Assembly (NCBI RefSeq): GCF_021347895.1
Contig: NC_067132.1
Coordinates: 4,509,268-4,573,267, forward strand
DNA from: Acanthochromis polyacanthus
Taxonomy: Eukaryota; Chordata; Actinopteri; Pomacentridae
Length of the DNA stretch: 64,000 nt
Direction: 5' to 3'
The position numbers and the translations under genes are program-made. The first letter of the stretch is position 1. Every line of letters starts with the position of its first letter. This document shows positions 54,800 to 64,000 of the stretch, piece by piece. The notes under the pieces were generated by a model. The model was not told the DNA's origin. It saw nothing but the letters and a program-made list of their open reading frames with translations, and made no database searches.

Positions 54800-55059
54800 C
54801 TTTGAAATGATGCAGATTAGTGCATTGTTTGTGTTTTTTCTTTTATTTAAAATATTTGCTCTGATTCATTCACAGGTTCTGTTTGCATAATTAATTTAAA
54901 AACCACCGATGAGTCAAGTGAGAAAAATAATATTTGTTGCTGAATTAAACTCTCAGCATCACTGTGCCCTGGATACTCATTTTTGTTGGAACCACAAACC
55001 TCACTGCACTTAATGCTGCACATGTGTGCCATACTACAGCAGTAGTTGGTGTATTGCAA

Positions 55060-55240
55060 CCCAGTCTCACATCAAATTGTGACATAGTCACATTTGTCCA
55101 CAATGCAAAATGTTACAATCTCACAATTTTGTCCTGAAAATTGTAAAATGCTCACGTTTTCTCCCCCAATTCTTTTCTATTGGTCTGACGAAAGGTCACG
55201 TGACTGCATGCTCTAGGCTTCTCAAAATGAAAACATGGCG
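55060..55240 (+). repeat. possible DNA-element end (CAGTCTCAC terminus)
   Basis: 'caacccagtctcacatcaaa' resembles the terminus of the fold-back element at 17911 (GGTCTCAC) and similar fish dispersed repeats. The opposite end is not found, so the extent is unknown. Confidence 0.3.
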
Positions 55241-56330
55241 GCTATTCCTTTTATTTTCCATGGAAAATGCATTATTTTAAGGTAGTTTGGACAGAAAAAA
55301 CATTTTGATGACATTTTTAGCGAGAAACGTATATAAAACTTTCACATTATCCATTCAGTTATTGGAAATGATCTTTGGTTTGGTTTGTTTTTATGCTGAA
55401 TATCACGTCACGGCATTAAAATGTGACAGTGTTGATTAGGACGCTGCCACAGACGAAACAAAGTGGTGTGTTTATTTTTGTATTGTTGCATTATGTAATT
55501 TTTTGAGTTGTTAAATCATTTATGTAACTCTTGGTGATTACTGCTAGTTACTGAGATGTCTTCCCCGGCCTTTCATTAGTTGACGCGCTTCGCTCCCTTG
55601 TTAACAAGTTGCATTTCAATGATCCACAAGCCGCTCGTTGTCAATGCAAACAACCGTATTTATTTCCATGAACGTGCTTTTACCGCAATCATTTGTTGAG
55701 CTCATCCATACACCAGTCAGCACACAGCGATCTAAAAACTTTATTCCCTTCCGGGTTCGGAACAGCACAACAAAGAAAAACCCTGTCTTTCTACCTGAGC
55801 CTCAGGCATTACAGCGACACCAAAAAATATATACATTTTAATTTCACAATATTCGTTCAGTTCTTGTGTATGATCTTTGGTTCATTATGACGATGAATCT
55901 TTCACGTCTTGGAATGGAGTTGTGACATTGTTACGTTTTCTACCGTTGCTGTGGTCGTTGCTATGGACGCTTAGGAAGCTGTCCGCTTCCTGACCGTGGT
56001 CGGGAAAACACAGAGGAGAACTGATACGTGTAACTGCTTCTATTTAAATAAAATGTGCGGAGACGGTCGTTCAGTCTTTCTTATTTACTGAAGAACGGTG
56101 CATTAAATTATTCCACTTATCACAGTTTCTTCTGGCACGGTCTTTACCGACTAACACATGAACAACAACATAACAATGTGCAGCACTTCCGGCACCTTTC
56201 TTCTTCGGTGGTGTCTGTGTAAAACAATGTCCAACATGCAAACAGCACACCTAGCGCCATGAAGCACAAAATGCAGGTGTAAATCAATGACATCTTACAA
56301 TTACAATGTCCTGTCTTTTAACTGCACTGA
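55241..56330. other. unassigned sequence, probably repeat-derived
   Basis: It contains several short phrases recurring in slightly different form (for example the segments near 55310-55440 and 55830-55930, with 'atgatctttggtt' in both), which suggests an internally duplicated repeat. No coding sequence recognised. Confidence 0.35.
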
Positions 56331-56336
56331 CAGTCA

Positions 56337-56990
56337 TTAAAAACTTTGAGACCATATTTTTCAACATAATTTTTATTTTGAAGCCCAAAACTGGATTTTC
56401 TTTCTATGAATCATTTGTTTAGCATATTGGCATACAGAAACAAAAATCTAAAGTCTCAAGAATGATTTCAAAATAAAGACTTTCACAAAAGAAAACGGCA
56501 CCTGCCAAACACAAAGTCACAACAGTCAATACCGAGTATGGCCTCCATTTGCTTGGATGCAGGCAGCAATCCGTCGGCGCATGCTTTGGACCAGGCTTCT
56601 GATTGTGGGTTGGGAACAGCCCATACGCCTGGCTACATCACTGTAGCTCAAAGCGGCCTCCACCATACCCAGTGCCCGGAGACGTTGTTCATGTGATAGA
56701 CGCAACATGATGCTGTTCACTGGACTAACAATGGGGCCCTTTTTTGGGCCTTTATATAGGCCTTCAAACCCATTCTCACATTGTGCAGATACTCACTGAG
56801 TATTGCTTGGTGTGTATTTGGTTCACTTTTGCAAAGTGACCAACCCATGTGCAATCAATCATGACAAAATGACAACTCATCATTATCTCAACTACCAGGG
56901 CACTAGATCATCAGTAAATCCACAATGAATAATTACAACCCCCCTACAAGTAGAATTCTGCCTACATTTCTACCTCAAAGTTTCTATTGA
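56337..56990 (-). mobile_element. mini Tc1/mariner-like element with a residual short frame
   Basis: Ends 'aaaactttgagaccata' and 'tacctcaaagtttct' look like inverted repeats. A short frame on the minus strand (56526-56720) is all that remains of the transposase. The boundaries are approximate. Confidence 0.5.
56526..56720 (-). pseudogene. 64-residue transposase deletion product: HTH joined to the C-terminus
   Basis: The frame starts MNSIMLRLSHEQRLRALGMV and continues as a helix-turn-helix (SYSDVARRMGCSQPTIRSLV). It then jumps to RRRIAACIQANGGHTRY and stops. The last block matches the very C-terminus of Tc1/mariner-like transposases (ANGGHTRY), so the catalytic core has been removed in frame. 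Whether it is expressed is unknown. If it were, it would bind element DNA without cutting it. The start lies downstream (minus strand) of a TATA-like TATATAGG at about 56752-56758. Confidence 0.55.
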
Positions 56991-56999
56991 CTGTCAGTA

Positions 57000-57220
57000 T
57001 AATAAAGACACATTGCCCACATATAAAGAACTTCACATCAGTGCATCGGTGTTCGTTGTTTTGTTCACTGACATAGTGCAATAAAGTTTTGTTTTTTTAA
57101 ACCATCCAGTACCGTAATGAATACTGAATGAATATGGCATCTCGTTTACATCTCTTATTAAGGAGCGAGAAATTTACTGATGTTGATTTATGATTCAAGA
57201 CAAGCAGAGGACACACTGTG
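57000..57220. other. unassigned spacer
   Basis: No feature recognised. Confidence 0.35.
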
Positions 57221-57361
57221 TGCCCCTTTAATGTCCAAAAGGCCAAGTAAGGTCAAAATCTCACAGATTCTTTGACCAATTTGGAACAACCTGTACATGC
57301 TTGATATTGTGTTCTAAACCAATACTGGTGTACGTTTTCAGACCACCAGGACCTACAACGT
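57221..57361 (+). repeat. repeat family R, copy 1 left part (split by the hAT element)
   Basis: 'cctttaatgtccaaaaggcc' up to 'cagaccaccaggacctacaa' matches 61938-62070. After the hAT element the text resumes at 60046 ('gcaaaataggagcaaaaaag'), as in the unbroken copy at 62071. Confidence 0.75.
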
Positions 57362-57607
57362 AGTGATGGGAAATCCGGCTCTTTTTAGCGAGCCGGCTCT
57401 TTTGGCTCGGCTCAGTAAAAAGAGCCGGCTCTTTCGGCTCCCAAACGGCTCTTCGGGTTGTTTTGTTGCTTTAATTAATTTATTATCAACAACAATATAA
57501 AATTCTGCACAAAATGAATTACTAATGTAAAAGATTGTGTTTTTTAAAATTTATTTTAATTATTTATTTTATTTATTTATATGCTTTTTTATTCACTCCA
57601 CAAAAAT

Positions 57608-57964
57608 CCATCCATCCTCTATACACCGCTTTATCCTCACTAGGGTGATGGGGGGATGCTGGAACCTATCCCAGCTGACTTGGGCTGGGGACACCCTGGA
57701 CAGGTCACCAGTCTGTCACAGGGCTACATATACAGACAAACAATCACACTCACATTCACACCTACGGACAATTTAGAGTTATCAATTAACCTCAGCATGT
57801 TTTTGGACTGTGGGAGGAAGCCGGAGTACCCGGAGAAAACCCACGTGTGCACAGGGAGAACATGCAAACTCCATGCAGAAAGATCCCAGGCCCACCCCGG
57901 GATTAAAACTGAGATCTTCTTGCTGCAAGGCCAAAGTGCTAACCACTACGACACTGTGCAGCCG
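57608..57964 (-). mobile_element. SINE family A, copy 4, with 13-bp target duplication
   Basis: It is flanked by ACTCCACAAAAAT at 57595-57607 and 57965-57977. Head at the right. A complete copy inside the hAT element. Confidence 0.85.
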
Positions 57965-58269
57965 ACTCCACAAAAATGTAAAACAAATAAATTATAAAAT
58001 ACAAAGAACAACTATTTACAACTCAATTTTCAACTATTTAAATATTCAGCTTTTTCCTTTTAAACAAATTTAAAGTGAAACAACACAAAAGACAGCAAAC
58101 CACTTCGTTTTCCACATCCCACTGTTTTGCCACTTTGAGCAGCTCTTCTGCTAAGTTCTCAGCAGTGTGTCTGTCGCTGAACAATCCAGAAGACAGGACA
58201 CTGAAATGATGATGATTATATTGTGGATGCTCCTCAATGAAGAGATGACACAGGTAGATCAAGTTAAGG

Positions 58270-58535
58270 GTACTTTAATACAGACGAGCTCGTGATCCAG
58301 ACATCATGCGGTAAATGGACAATGGATGTTCTTCTGAGTAACATTATATAGGTCTTGTGGACCCTCCTACATATGGTTTACATTAAAGGCGCACAAAGAA
58401 GGGGCTTCAAGTCTCTAGACTTACTGGCGCCTTGCCTAGCTATGATAAACATTCAACATATGATTCGCATTCTCCTTTACATTCCTAGAGGACAGAGAAA
58501 ATACGTACCTCAGAAAAACACATACTATCAGGACA
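58270..58535. other. unidentified insertion or diverged part inside the hAT transposase
   Basis: It separates two recognisable transposase blocks and shows no transposase-like frame itself. It may be another inserted element. Confidence 0.3.
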
Positions 58536-58636
58536 CCATTTTAAATTTTTCAATAAAGTGACACGTAACTGACAAGAAGGATGTATTGGTTTGGGATGTC
58601 CAGCTGTCAGTTATTAGACATACTGCTGTGGCTTTT

Positions 58637-59189
58637 TTAACCCTTTAAACTTCAGTCAATTCCAGCCGTTTTCAGTACAAAAAATCGCTAATATTCTATT
58701 TTTAAATTTAAAAAATTACGAAAAATACAGGGAATATTGGACGCACATCGCGAGGTGCATTTCCTTGAAAACGACCGATTCGTGGATTTTATACCGACTT
58801 CAGGACATGTTTTGGACAAAATAGTTTACTGGCTTGTGTCATCTGGATGTAAAAGGTTGGATTATGGCCGTTTTTTGTGGAATATTTTTTTCTGTGTGTA
58901 ATAATGAACCCGGAAATGTGAGTCGCGCTGTGTGCTTTGAAGCCGTGCACAGAGAACGGATGGATGAATATTTGTTTTTGTCGGACAAATGTGTTTTTCT
59001 CACCCGCTGTGGTAATCACATCTGAAAGTGGTTTATACCGGCGGATTCATGAGAATCTAAGCTTTCCATCGGTGTATAGTGTTTGTATAATCGGGTTTGC
59101 AGCCGTCGGACATTCTTGAAATTCCTATGCAAATTAGTAGGTGTACCGCCGGCGGTACACCTACGACGCACTGAAGCGTAAAGAGTTAA
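58637..59189. mobile_element. piggyBac-like MITE, copy 2, TTAA target duplication
   Basis: TTAA at 58637-58640 and 59186-59189. The ends (CCCTTTAAACTTCAGTC and complement CTCTTTACGCTTCAGTG) match copy 1, and the interior is near-identical to 1443-1976. It sits inside the hAT transposase remnant. Confidence 0.85.
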
Positions 59190-60045
59190 CCCTCTCTTGC
59201 AGTAATGTATGTTCTGTGTCATACAGGCCTGGGATGATTTTTTGGGAAAGTATTTTCCTGCTTGGAATTGCATACATTGGATTTAGTGCATGAACAAACT
59301 TCCTGAATCCTTTATCATCCACAACTGAAAATGGTTGAAAATCAAGGGCAATCATTTTTGCCAGTTCTTCATCAATTGAGTTCTGTCTTGCTGTGGTCAC
59401 AGACTTCTGCAAAAACTGTGTCACAGAGCTCTGGGTGGGAGGTTTTGGTGGCTGTGGTGACATACTACATGATGCTGAAGATACTGCAGCAGAAGCAGCA
59501 GCAGCAACAGTAGCAGTAGACACACTGGCACCTTCATTAATACCAAATTCAACCCATTGCACTGATGGGTGGACAGTTCTCAGATGCCTGTGGATGTTGT
59601 TTGTGGAGCTGGCTCTGTAGGATATTCTTTTCTTGCAGACTCTACACTCTGCCTTTGTATTATCAACTTGATATCAAATTGAAATGGTTCCAGATTTTAC
59701 TTGTTTTCCTGGTGTCACTCATTTTCTTTACCTTTCTATCGATGTCTGGTTTTGTTGCCCCTGGCTCTCTTTCTCTCTGTCCCTCCTGCTCTGTTCGTGT
59801 TCTGCCGCTGCTGCGTCTGTGAGTTTAACTGCCGCCCCTCCCCCGCTCTGCTCAGCGCAAACACGTATTGACCAATCACGTCCGGCTTGAAGAGAAAAAA
59901 AGTGAGAGAGCGTGGGTGAGAGAGAGAGGGTGCGAAAGAAAAAAAACAACACGGCTCCCAGCATGGCTCCCAATAAGGAGCCGGCTCCCGTCGGTCACTT
60001 GAAAGATCTGGCTCTAAGAGCCGTTTCGTTCGCGAACGACACATC

Positions 60046-60243
60046 ACGGCAAAATAGGAGCAAAAAAGACACTGGAACAGGGGCCTTTTTTAAGACGGAA
60101 ATGTAAAATGAATGAAAAACAGTGTGAGAACATCAATCAAAGTGCACCAAAGTGCATAAAGTCATAGAACAGGGTGTGCTGAATGCTCTGGGAGCAAATT
60201 TGCAGTGAAAACACCTTTGAAGGGGTCAAGGGTCACTAAATCT
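60046..60243 (+). repeat. repeat family R, copy 1 right part
   Basis: It begins 'gcaaaataggagcaaaaaag', which follows directly on the left part in the unbroken copy at 61938-62090. Confidence 0.6.
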
Positions 60244-60780
60244 GAAGACTTTAAATGAAGGAGACATTTTGTGCAACATTTTAAGTATCATAAAAGTCAT
60301 TCCCAGTGGAATTCAAGTCTGATATTTTGTGGGACTGTTCAGAGCAGTCACATGAAGCACTGTATCTGTTTACAAGGGTCTAGCTTCATGGGAACCCGCT
60401 TTTTTCAGCAGTGAGGCCTACTAGTAGTGATGAAGCCTGAGGCCTTCAAACATGTAAAAACATTCCTGCTCGGTCATTTTTGGGTCTAGTGACACCAAAT
60501 CGGACACACTCCTACTAGAACCCCCCCTGACCTTGCATATGTTTTTTCAGAGAGTTTACTCAAAAAGGGCCTGAGCACGGCCCCGTTTCTTACTCGACAA
60601 TTAACCCTTTAATGTCCAAATGCTTCAAAATGCACTAAAAAGGTCAAAATCTCACACATTCCTTCACCAATTTGGACCAAACTGCACAGGTTCTATATAC
60701 AGAGGCTAATGTGAACGCTCATGCACGTTTCAGACCTCCAGGGGCCCTGAAGAAGGAATGAGGGCCAAAAAAACACGTTT
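60244..60780 (+). repeat. left arm of a large inverted repeat (family R related)
   Basis: It is the inverted match of 63485-64000, from 'gaagactttaaatgaaggag' to 'ggggccctgaagaaggaatg'. The right arm lacks about 35 bp present here near 60710-60740. Confidence 0.88.
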
Positions 60781-61330
60781 TTCCTGAAATGTCCCTCTTT
60801 TGCTCTCATTTCTCTTCTGTAACACTCAGAGAGCTGAAACCTGGGATCTGGTACCTCTGAAACTTCTAAAATCTAAATCCACTAGAACTGTTTTGCTAGC
60901 CCCTCCCAAACCGGAAGTAGCTCCAGGAACGGCCTAGAGACTTGTGCTTCAAATCAATTGTTCACCAAGGTCACCTGAATCACCCCTAAAAGTTTCAGCT
61001 CATTTGATGCAAAAATTACTAATTTATGGGGCTTCAATGTCCAAAAATGTGACATTTTGACCCTGCGCCAGGGGTCACAGGAAGGTCACAGAGACACCAC
61101 ACCACCACAGTTCAGCTCCAAATATAGCCTAGTATAACATAGTAAAAGATCAGCCCCAGGGTCCCAGTAGAAAAATGTGACCAAGTGTTCATGTTTGGAA
61201 AACCGTAACCCTTGCCCAACTATTAGACCCTGAGAGCCTTCTGCCAGTATAATTAGACCATCACCCTCATTTTTTACCCGAACGGGACGAAATCCTAACC
61301 ACAAGTACTAGGACCCCCTGTGAGTCAGTA
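60781..61330 (+). repeat. repeat family R, continuing
   Basis: It shares phrase style with the arms ('caatgtccaaaaatgtgaca', 'aaaatctcacac') and is interrupted at TA by the pogo-like MITE. Non-coding. Confidence 0.45.
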
Positions 61331-61332
61331 TA

Positions 61333-61873
61333 CAGTGAACCCTCGCTATAACGCGGTTCACCTTTCACGGCTTCGCTGTTTCACGGATTTTTTTAGTGCA
61401 GTTTTTTATGCTTTTTTTTAAACAGTTCATTGTGTTCTGCATCCTGATTGGCTAAGGGACTGACCAACGTGAACAGTCTCTGCGCCTCGTCTCCTCTGCC
61501 ATACAGGCCAGCGCTGCCTGCTGTGGAGCGCTGGATCATTTCTCTCCTTGGTCTCCATGTAGTGAGACACCCTGAAAGACGGAGCCGACGGAGCTGCCTT
61601 TTATTCTTTTCCCCAGCCGTCTCTGGCCACCGCAGCCGCGCTCCCCAGGAGAAGAGCACAGGCGCGAGCCTTCCCCACTGCTCCAATTGATTCAGCCGGC
61701 CCACTCTCTGAGGCAAGAGTACCGCCGCAGCGTCCACCTGGCTGCAGCTGCAGCGCTCCCCCAAGTGCAGTATTATATAATAACTGTAAAAAATAAAGCT
61801 GACTACTTCACGGATTTCGCCTATCGCGGGTTCTTTTTGGAACGTAACCCCCGCGATAAACAAGGGTTCACTG
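61333..61873. mobile_element. pogo/Tigger-like MITE, TA target duplication
   Basis: The left end CAGTGAACCCTCGCTATAAC and the complement of the right end CAGTGAACCCTTGTTTATCG are inverted. Both have TTCACGG-type subterminal words. TA flanks at 61331-61332 and 61874-61875. 541 bp. The interior has a GC-rich block but no recognisable transposase. Confidence 0.85.
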
Positions 61874-62120
61874 TATACAATATCAGCCTCCTAGGTCAAC
61901 AGGGGGCCAGATGGTACCATGTTGAAGTTTGGAAGTGTGTCCCTTTAATGTCCAAAAGGCCCATTAAGGTCAAAATCTCACAGATTCTTTGACCGATTTG
62001 GACCAACCTGCACATGCTTGATATTGGGTCCTAAAGTAATACTGGTGTACGTTTTCAGACCACCAGGACGTAGAACAGCAAAATAGGAGCAAAAAAGACT
62101 GCTGTAAACTTGCACATTTT
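61874..62120 (+). repeat. repeat family R, unbroken segment (empty site of the hAT element)
   Basis: It contains 'cagaccaccaggacgtagaa' followed directly by CAGCAAAATAGGAG, the uninterrupted version of the junction at 57361/60046. Confidence 0.75.
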
Positions 62121-63178
62121 AACGCAGGGATCCATGTAGATGAACTTGTTTTTGAAGCAGCTTCAAGCAGACGTTTGACAAACTGTAATTTTCTGCATTT
62201 CCATGTTGCCTTTATTGTTCATTCAAAGAGTTTGCTGTTTGGTTGCAGCACAATTTCCTTGTAGTCATTGTACAAGCGGAAAAGAATATTCCATCACTGA
62301 AAAATCTTTGTTTTATTCATCATAACATCTAAGCATTTAGTCATCATTTTTTCATTAATTTTCTTTGGTGCACCTCACTGTGCTGCACTGACCGACTCTG
62401 AAAAGAACACTTTGCCCACATACAAAACACATACTAATTAAAACCTTTCTACTTCACTGGTAGCAGATGAAAAACTGTAAAAAGCTTTAATCAAACTTGT
62501 ACTTTTTTTCTATTTTGGGTCAAACACATATCAGGTATTGGTTGTAAACAGGTCCATTACAGTATGAGTGCTATTGCTTAAAGAACATGCTGTCATGGAT
62601 GTTTTTAGTCACATGGAGGTTGTTTGTCCGATGTGTGTTGCTACCATTGAACAGAAGACTCCTAACAAGCACAAAAACAGCCACCTTACATTACTCAGCC
62701 CCATTACATTGGCTCCCACTTTGGTTTAAAATCAATTTTTTAATAGCTTTAATCGCAATTAGTTAGCGTAGACCCCATTTACATTTTGTCTGTGGTCACC
62801 TGATTAAAGTCTCCAAACTGTCTCACCAACAAAACTGTAGGAGACTGAGCATCTGCAGTTGTGGCCACTAAATTCGGAAACAGTTTATCATGTTAAAATT
62901 CAGGCCTTAGGGAATACCTTATGCCTGTTTGTGTGAAACTTTATTCATTACCTTTTGCTTTGCCTACTTTATTGTGTCTTTAGCGTGTTTATGGTTCCTC
63001 ATATATAAAGAGTCTGTATATTTCATAATAATGAGGAGAGCAATAATGATATTTTCTCTGTAGATGTTGTGGTATTTGTTGTTGCTGTAGTTGTGTTGCT
63101 ATGCTGGTGTGTCAATAACTCCCTGAAGTAGTTTCTAGTTGCTCCAGTCGTATTTTAACTCCCCCTGGGCTCATTGTT
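62121..63178. other. unassigned AT-rich sequence
   Basis: No gene or repeat boundary recognised before the SINE. Confidence 0.35.
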
Positions 63179-63186
63179 TTTACTGC

Positions 63187-63422
63187 GGCATGGCTCAGTG
63201 GGTAGAGTGGCCGTCTTGTAACTGGAAGGTTGCCGGTTTAATCCTCAGCCCATCGTGCTCATGTCGAGGTGTCCCTGAGCAAGACACCGAACCCCTAATT
63301 GCTCCTGGTGGGCCGTGGTTAGCACCTTGCATGGCAGCTTCCGCCATCAGTGTGTGAATGGGTAAATGTGACATATCATCATGTAAAGTGCTTTGGATAA
63401 AAGCGCTATATAAATACAACCA
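63187..63422 (+). mobile_element. tRNA-derived SINE (family B) with L2-type tail
   Basis: The head GCATGGCTCAGTGGGTAGAG (A box) and GGTTTAATCCT (degraded B box) are tRNA-like. The tail 'aaagcgctatataaatacaa' is of L2 type. TTTACTGC flanks both ends (63179-63186 and 63423-63430). Confidence 0.85.
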
Positions 63423-63484
63423 TTTACTGCAAAAGTTGTGTGCCTCTATGAAAACAGCACAACCATGGATAGAAGTAGAGAGAA

Positions 63485-64000
63485 CTCAAAAAATGCACTT
63501 TGTTTTTTGGCCCCCATTCCTTCTTCAGGGCCCCCAGACTCTATATATAGAACCTGTGCAGTTTGGTCCAAATTGGTGAAGGAATGTGTGAGATTTTGAC
63601 CTTTTTAGTGCATTTTGAAGCATTTGGACATTAAAGGGTTAATTGTCGAGTAAGAAACGGGGCCGTGCTCAGGCCCTTTTTGAGCTAACTCTCTGAAAAA
63701 AACATATGCAAGGTCAGGGGGTGGTCTAGTAGGAGTGTGTCCGATTTGGTGTCACTAGACCCAAAAATGACCGAGCAGGAATGTTTTTACATGTTTGAAG
63801 GCCTCAGGCTTCATCACTACTAGTAGGCCTCACTGCTGAAAAAAGCGGGTTCCCATGAAGCTAGACCCTTGTAAACAGATACAGTGCTTCATGTGACTAC
63901 TCTGAACAGTCCCACAAAATATCAGACTTGAATTCCACTGGGAATGACTTTTATGATACTTAAAATGTTGCACAAAATGTCTCCTTCATTTAAAGTCTTC
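63485..64000 (-). repeat. right arm of the large inverted repeat, running off the window
   Basis: Inverted match of 60244-60780. It is still matching at the last base, so the repeat continues beyond 64000. Confidence 0.88.

Larger units (their letters stand above)
58080..59663 (-). pseudogene. ZBED/hAT transposase, broken
   Basis: Reading leftward from 59663, there is a BED zinc finger (CRVCKKRISY then HRHLRTVH), a Ser/Ala/Pro-rich linker, SIDEELAKMIALDFQPFSVV and FRKFVHALNP, up to IIPGLYD and the MITE insertion near 59189. Past the MITE, at about 58540-58625, LTTDSWTSQTNTSFLSVTCH is seen, a core hAT block with the first catalytic Asp. Then come unrelated sequence and, at 58100-58200, LFSDRHTAENLAEELLKVA. 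The C-terminal dimerisation domain is missing. Frames change several times, so the gene is dead. Confidence 0.75.
57362..60045 (-). mobile_element. hAT (ZBED-type) transposon, decayed, with later insertions
   Basis: Ends TAGTGATGGG and (complement) CCGTGATGTG are inverted. Subterminal GAGCCGGCTC and GGCTC words are clustered at 57375-57460 and 59950-60020. The transposase is on the minus strand and broken. A SINE (57608-57964) and a piggyBac-like MITE (58637-59189) inserted later. The unbroken R copy at 61938 gives the empty site. No clear 8-bp duplication is recovered on the right. Confidence 0.75.

Noticed and set aside
61393..61863. 156-codon minus-strand frame in the pogo-like MITE
   Set aside because: No transposase motif. 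It spans the inverted ends and is composed of basic, low-information sequence.
63187..63260. tRNA gene
   Set aside because: tRNA-like head of a SINE with a degraded B box, followed by an L2-type tail and flanked by a target duplication.

Overview
The window looks like intergenic or deep intronic DNA of a ray-finned (teleost) fish. The evidence is the set of repeat families: fish-type tRNA-derived SINEs, L2 and CR1/L2-like LINEs, Tc1-like, hAT, Kolobok, pogo/Tigger-like and piggyBac-like DNA transposons, and BEL/Pao and Ty3/Gypsy LTR retrotransposons. I recognise no conventional host gene with confidence. Nearly all protein-like sequence belongs to mobile elements.

Layout. 1-9.0 kb holds low-density sequence, an exon-like fragment with an internal stop (511-861), a TTAA-flanked MITE (1439-1980) and a degraded Tc1 element split by a hAT insertion (7.0-9.0 kb). 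9.4-18.8 kb holds a LINE tail, a hAT MITE with a clean 8-bp target duplication (10403-11158), two LINEs (12.7-14.6 and 15.1-17.9 kb) with a microsatellite and a SINE between them, a long fold-back element with seven NotI octamers (17911-18519) and a Penelope-like fragment. 19339-20973 is a complete Tc1-like transposon with an unbroken 350-residue transposase and IR/DR ends, the best candidate here for a recently mobile DNA transposon. 21-28.5 kb is mostly unassigned.

The main object is a nest from 28.5 to 51.6 kb. A SINE is split by a solo LTR (target duplication GAGGA). The solo LTR is split by a hAT MITE and by a Kolobok-type transposon (TTAA duplication, 316-bp inverted ends). The Kolobok is split by a BEL/Pao element, and the BEL/Pao is split by a Ty3/Gypsy element (CATG duplication). 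Three of the host sites can be rejoined by eye. The Kolobok carries two convergent genes: a multi-exon transposase with an N-terminal THAP domain, and a second gene resembling the cytoplasmic 'ballast' domain of P2X7 receptors. Both are now broken. The Gypsy copy has open gag and pol frames joined by a textbook -1 frameshift signal (TTTAAAC next to the gag stop, followed by a 9-bp stem), and its 640-bp LTRs differ at only five positions that I can see.

51.6-64 kb holds more Tc1 and SINE copies, a mini-transposon whose residual reading frame joins a helix-turn-helix to a transposase C-terminus, a ZBED/hAT element with three or more later insertions, a pogo/Tigger-like MITE, and an inverted pair of ~0.5-kb repeats whose right arm runs off the window end.

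All family assignments come from motif recognition by eye. No alignment or database search was run.
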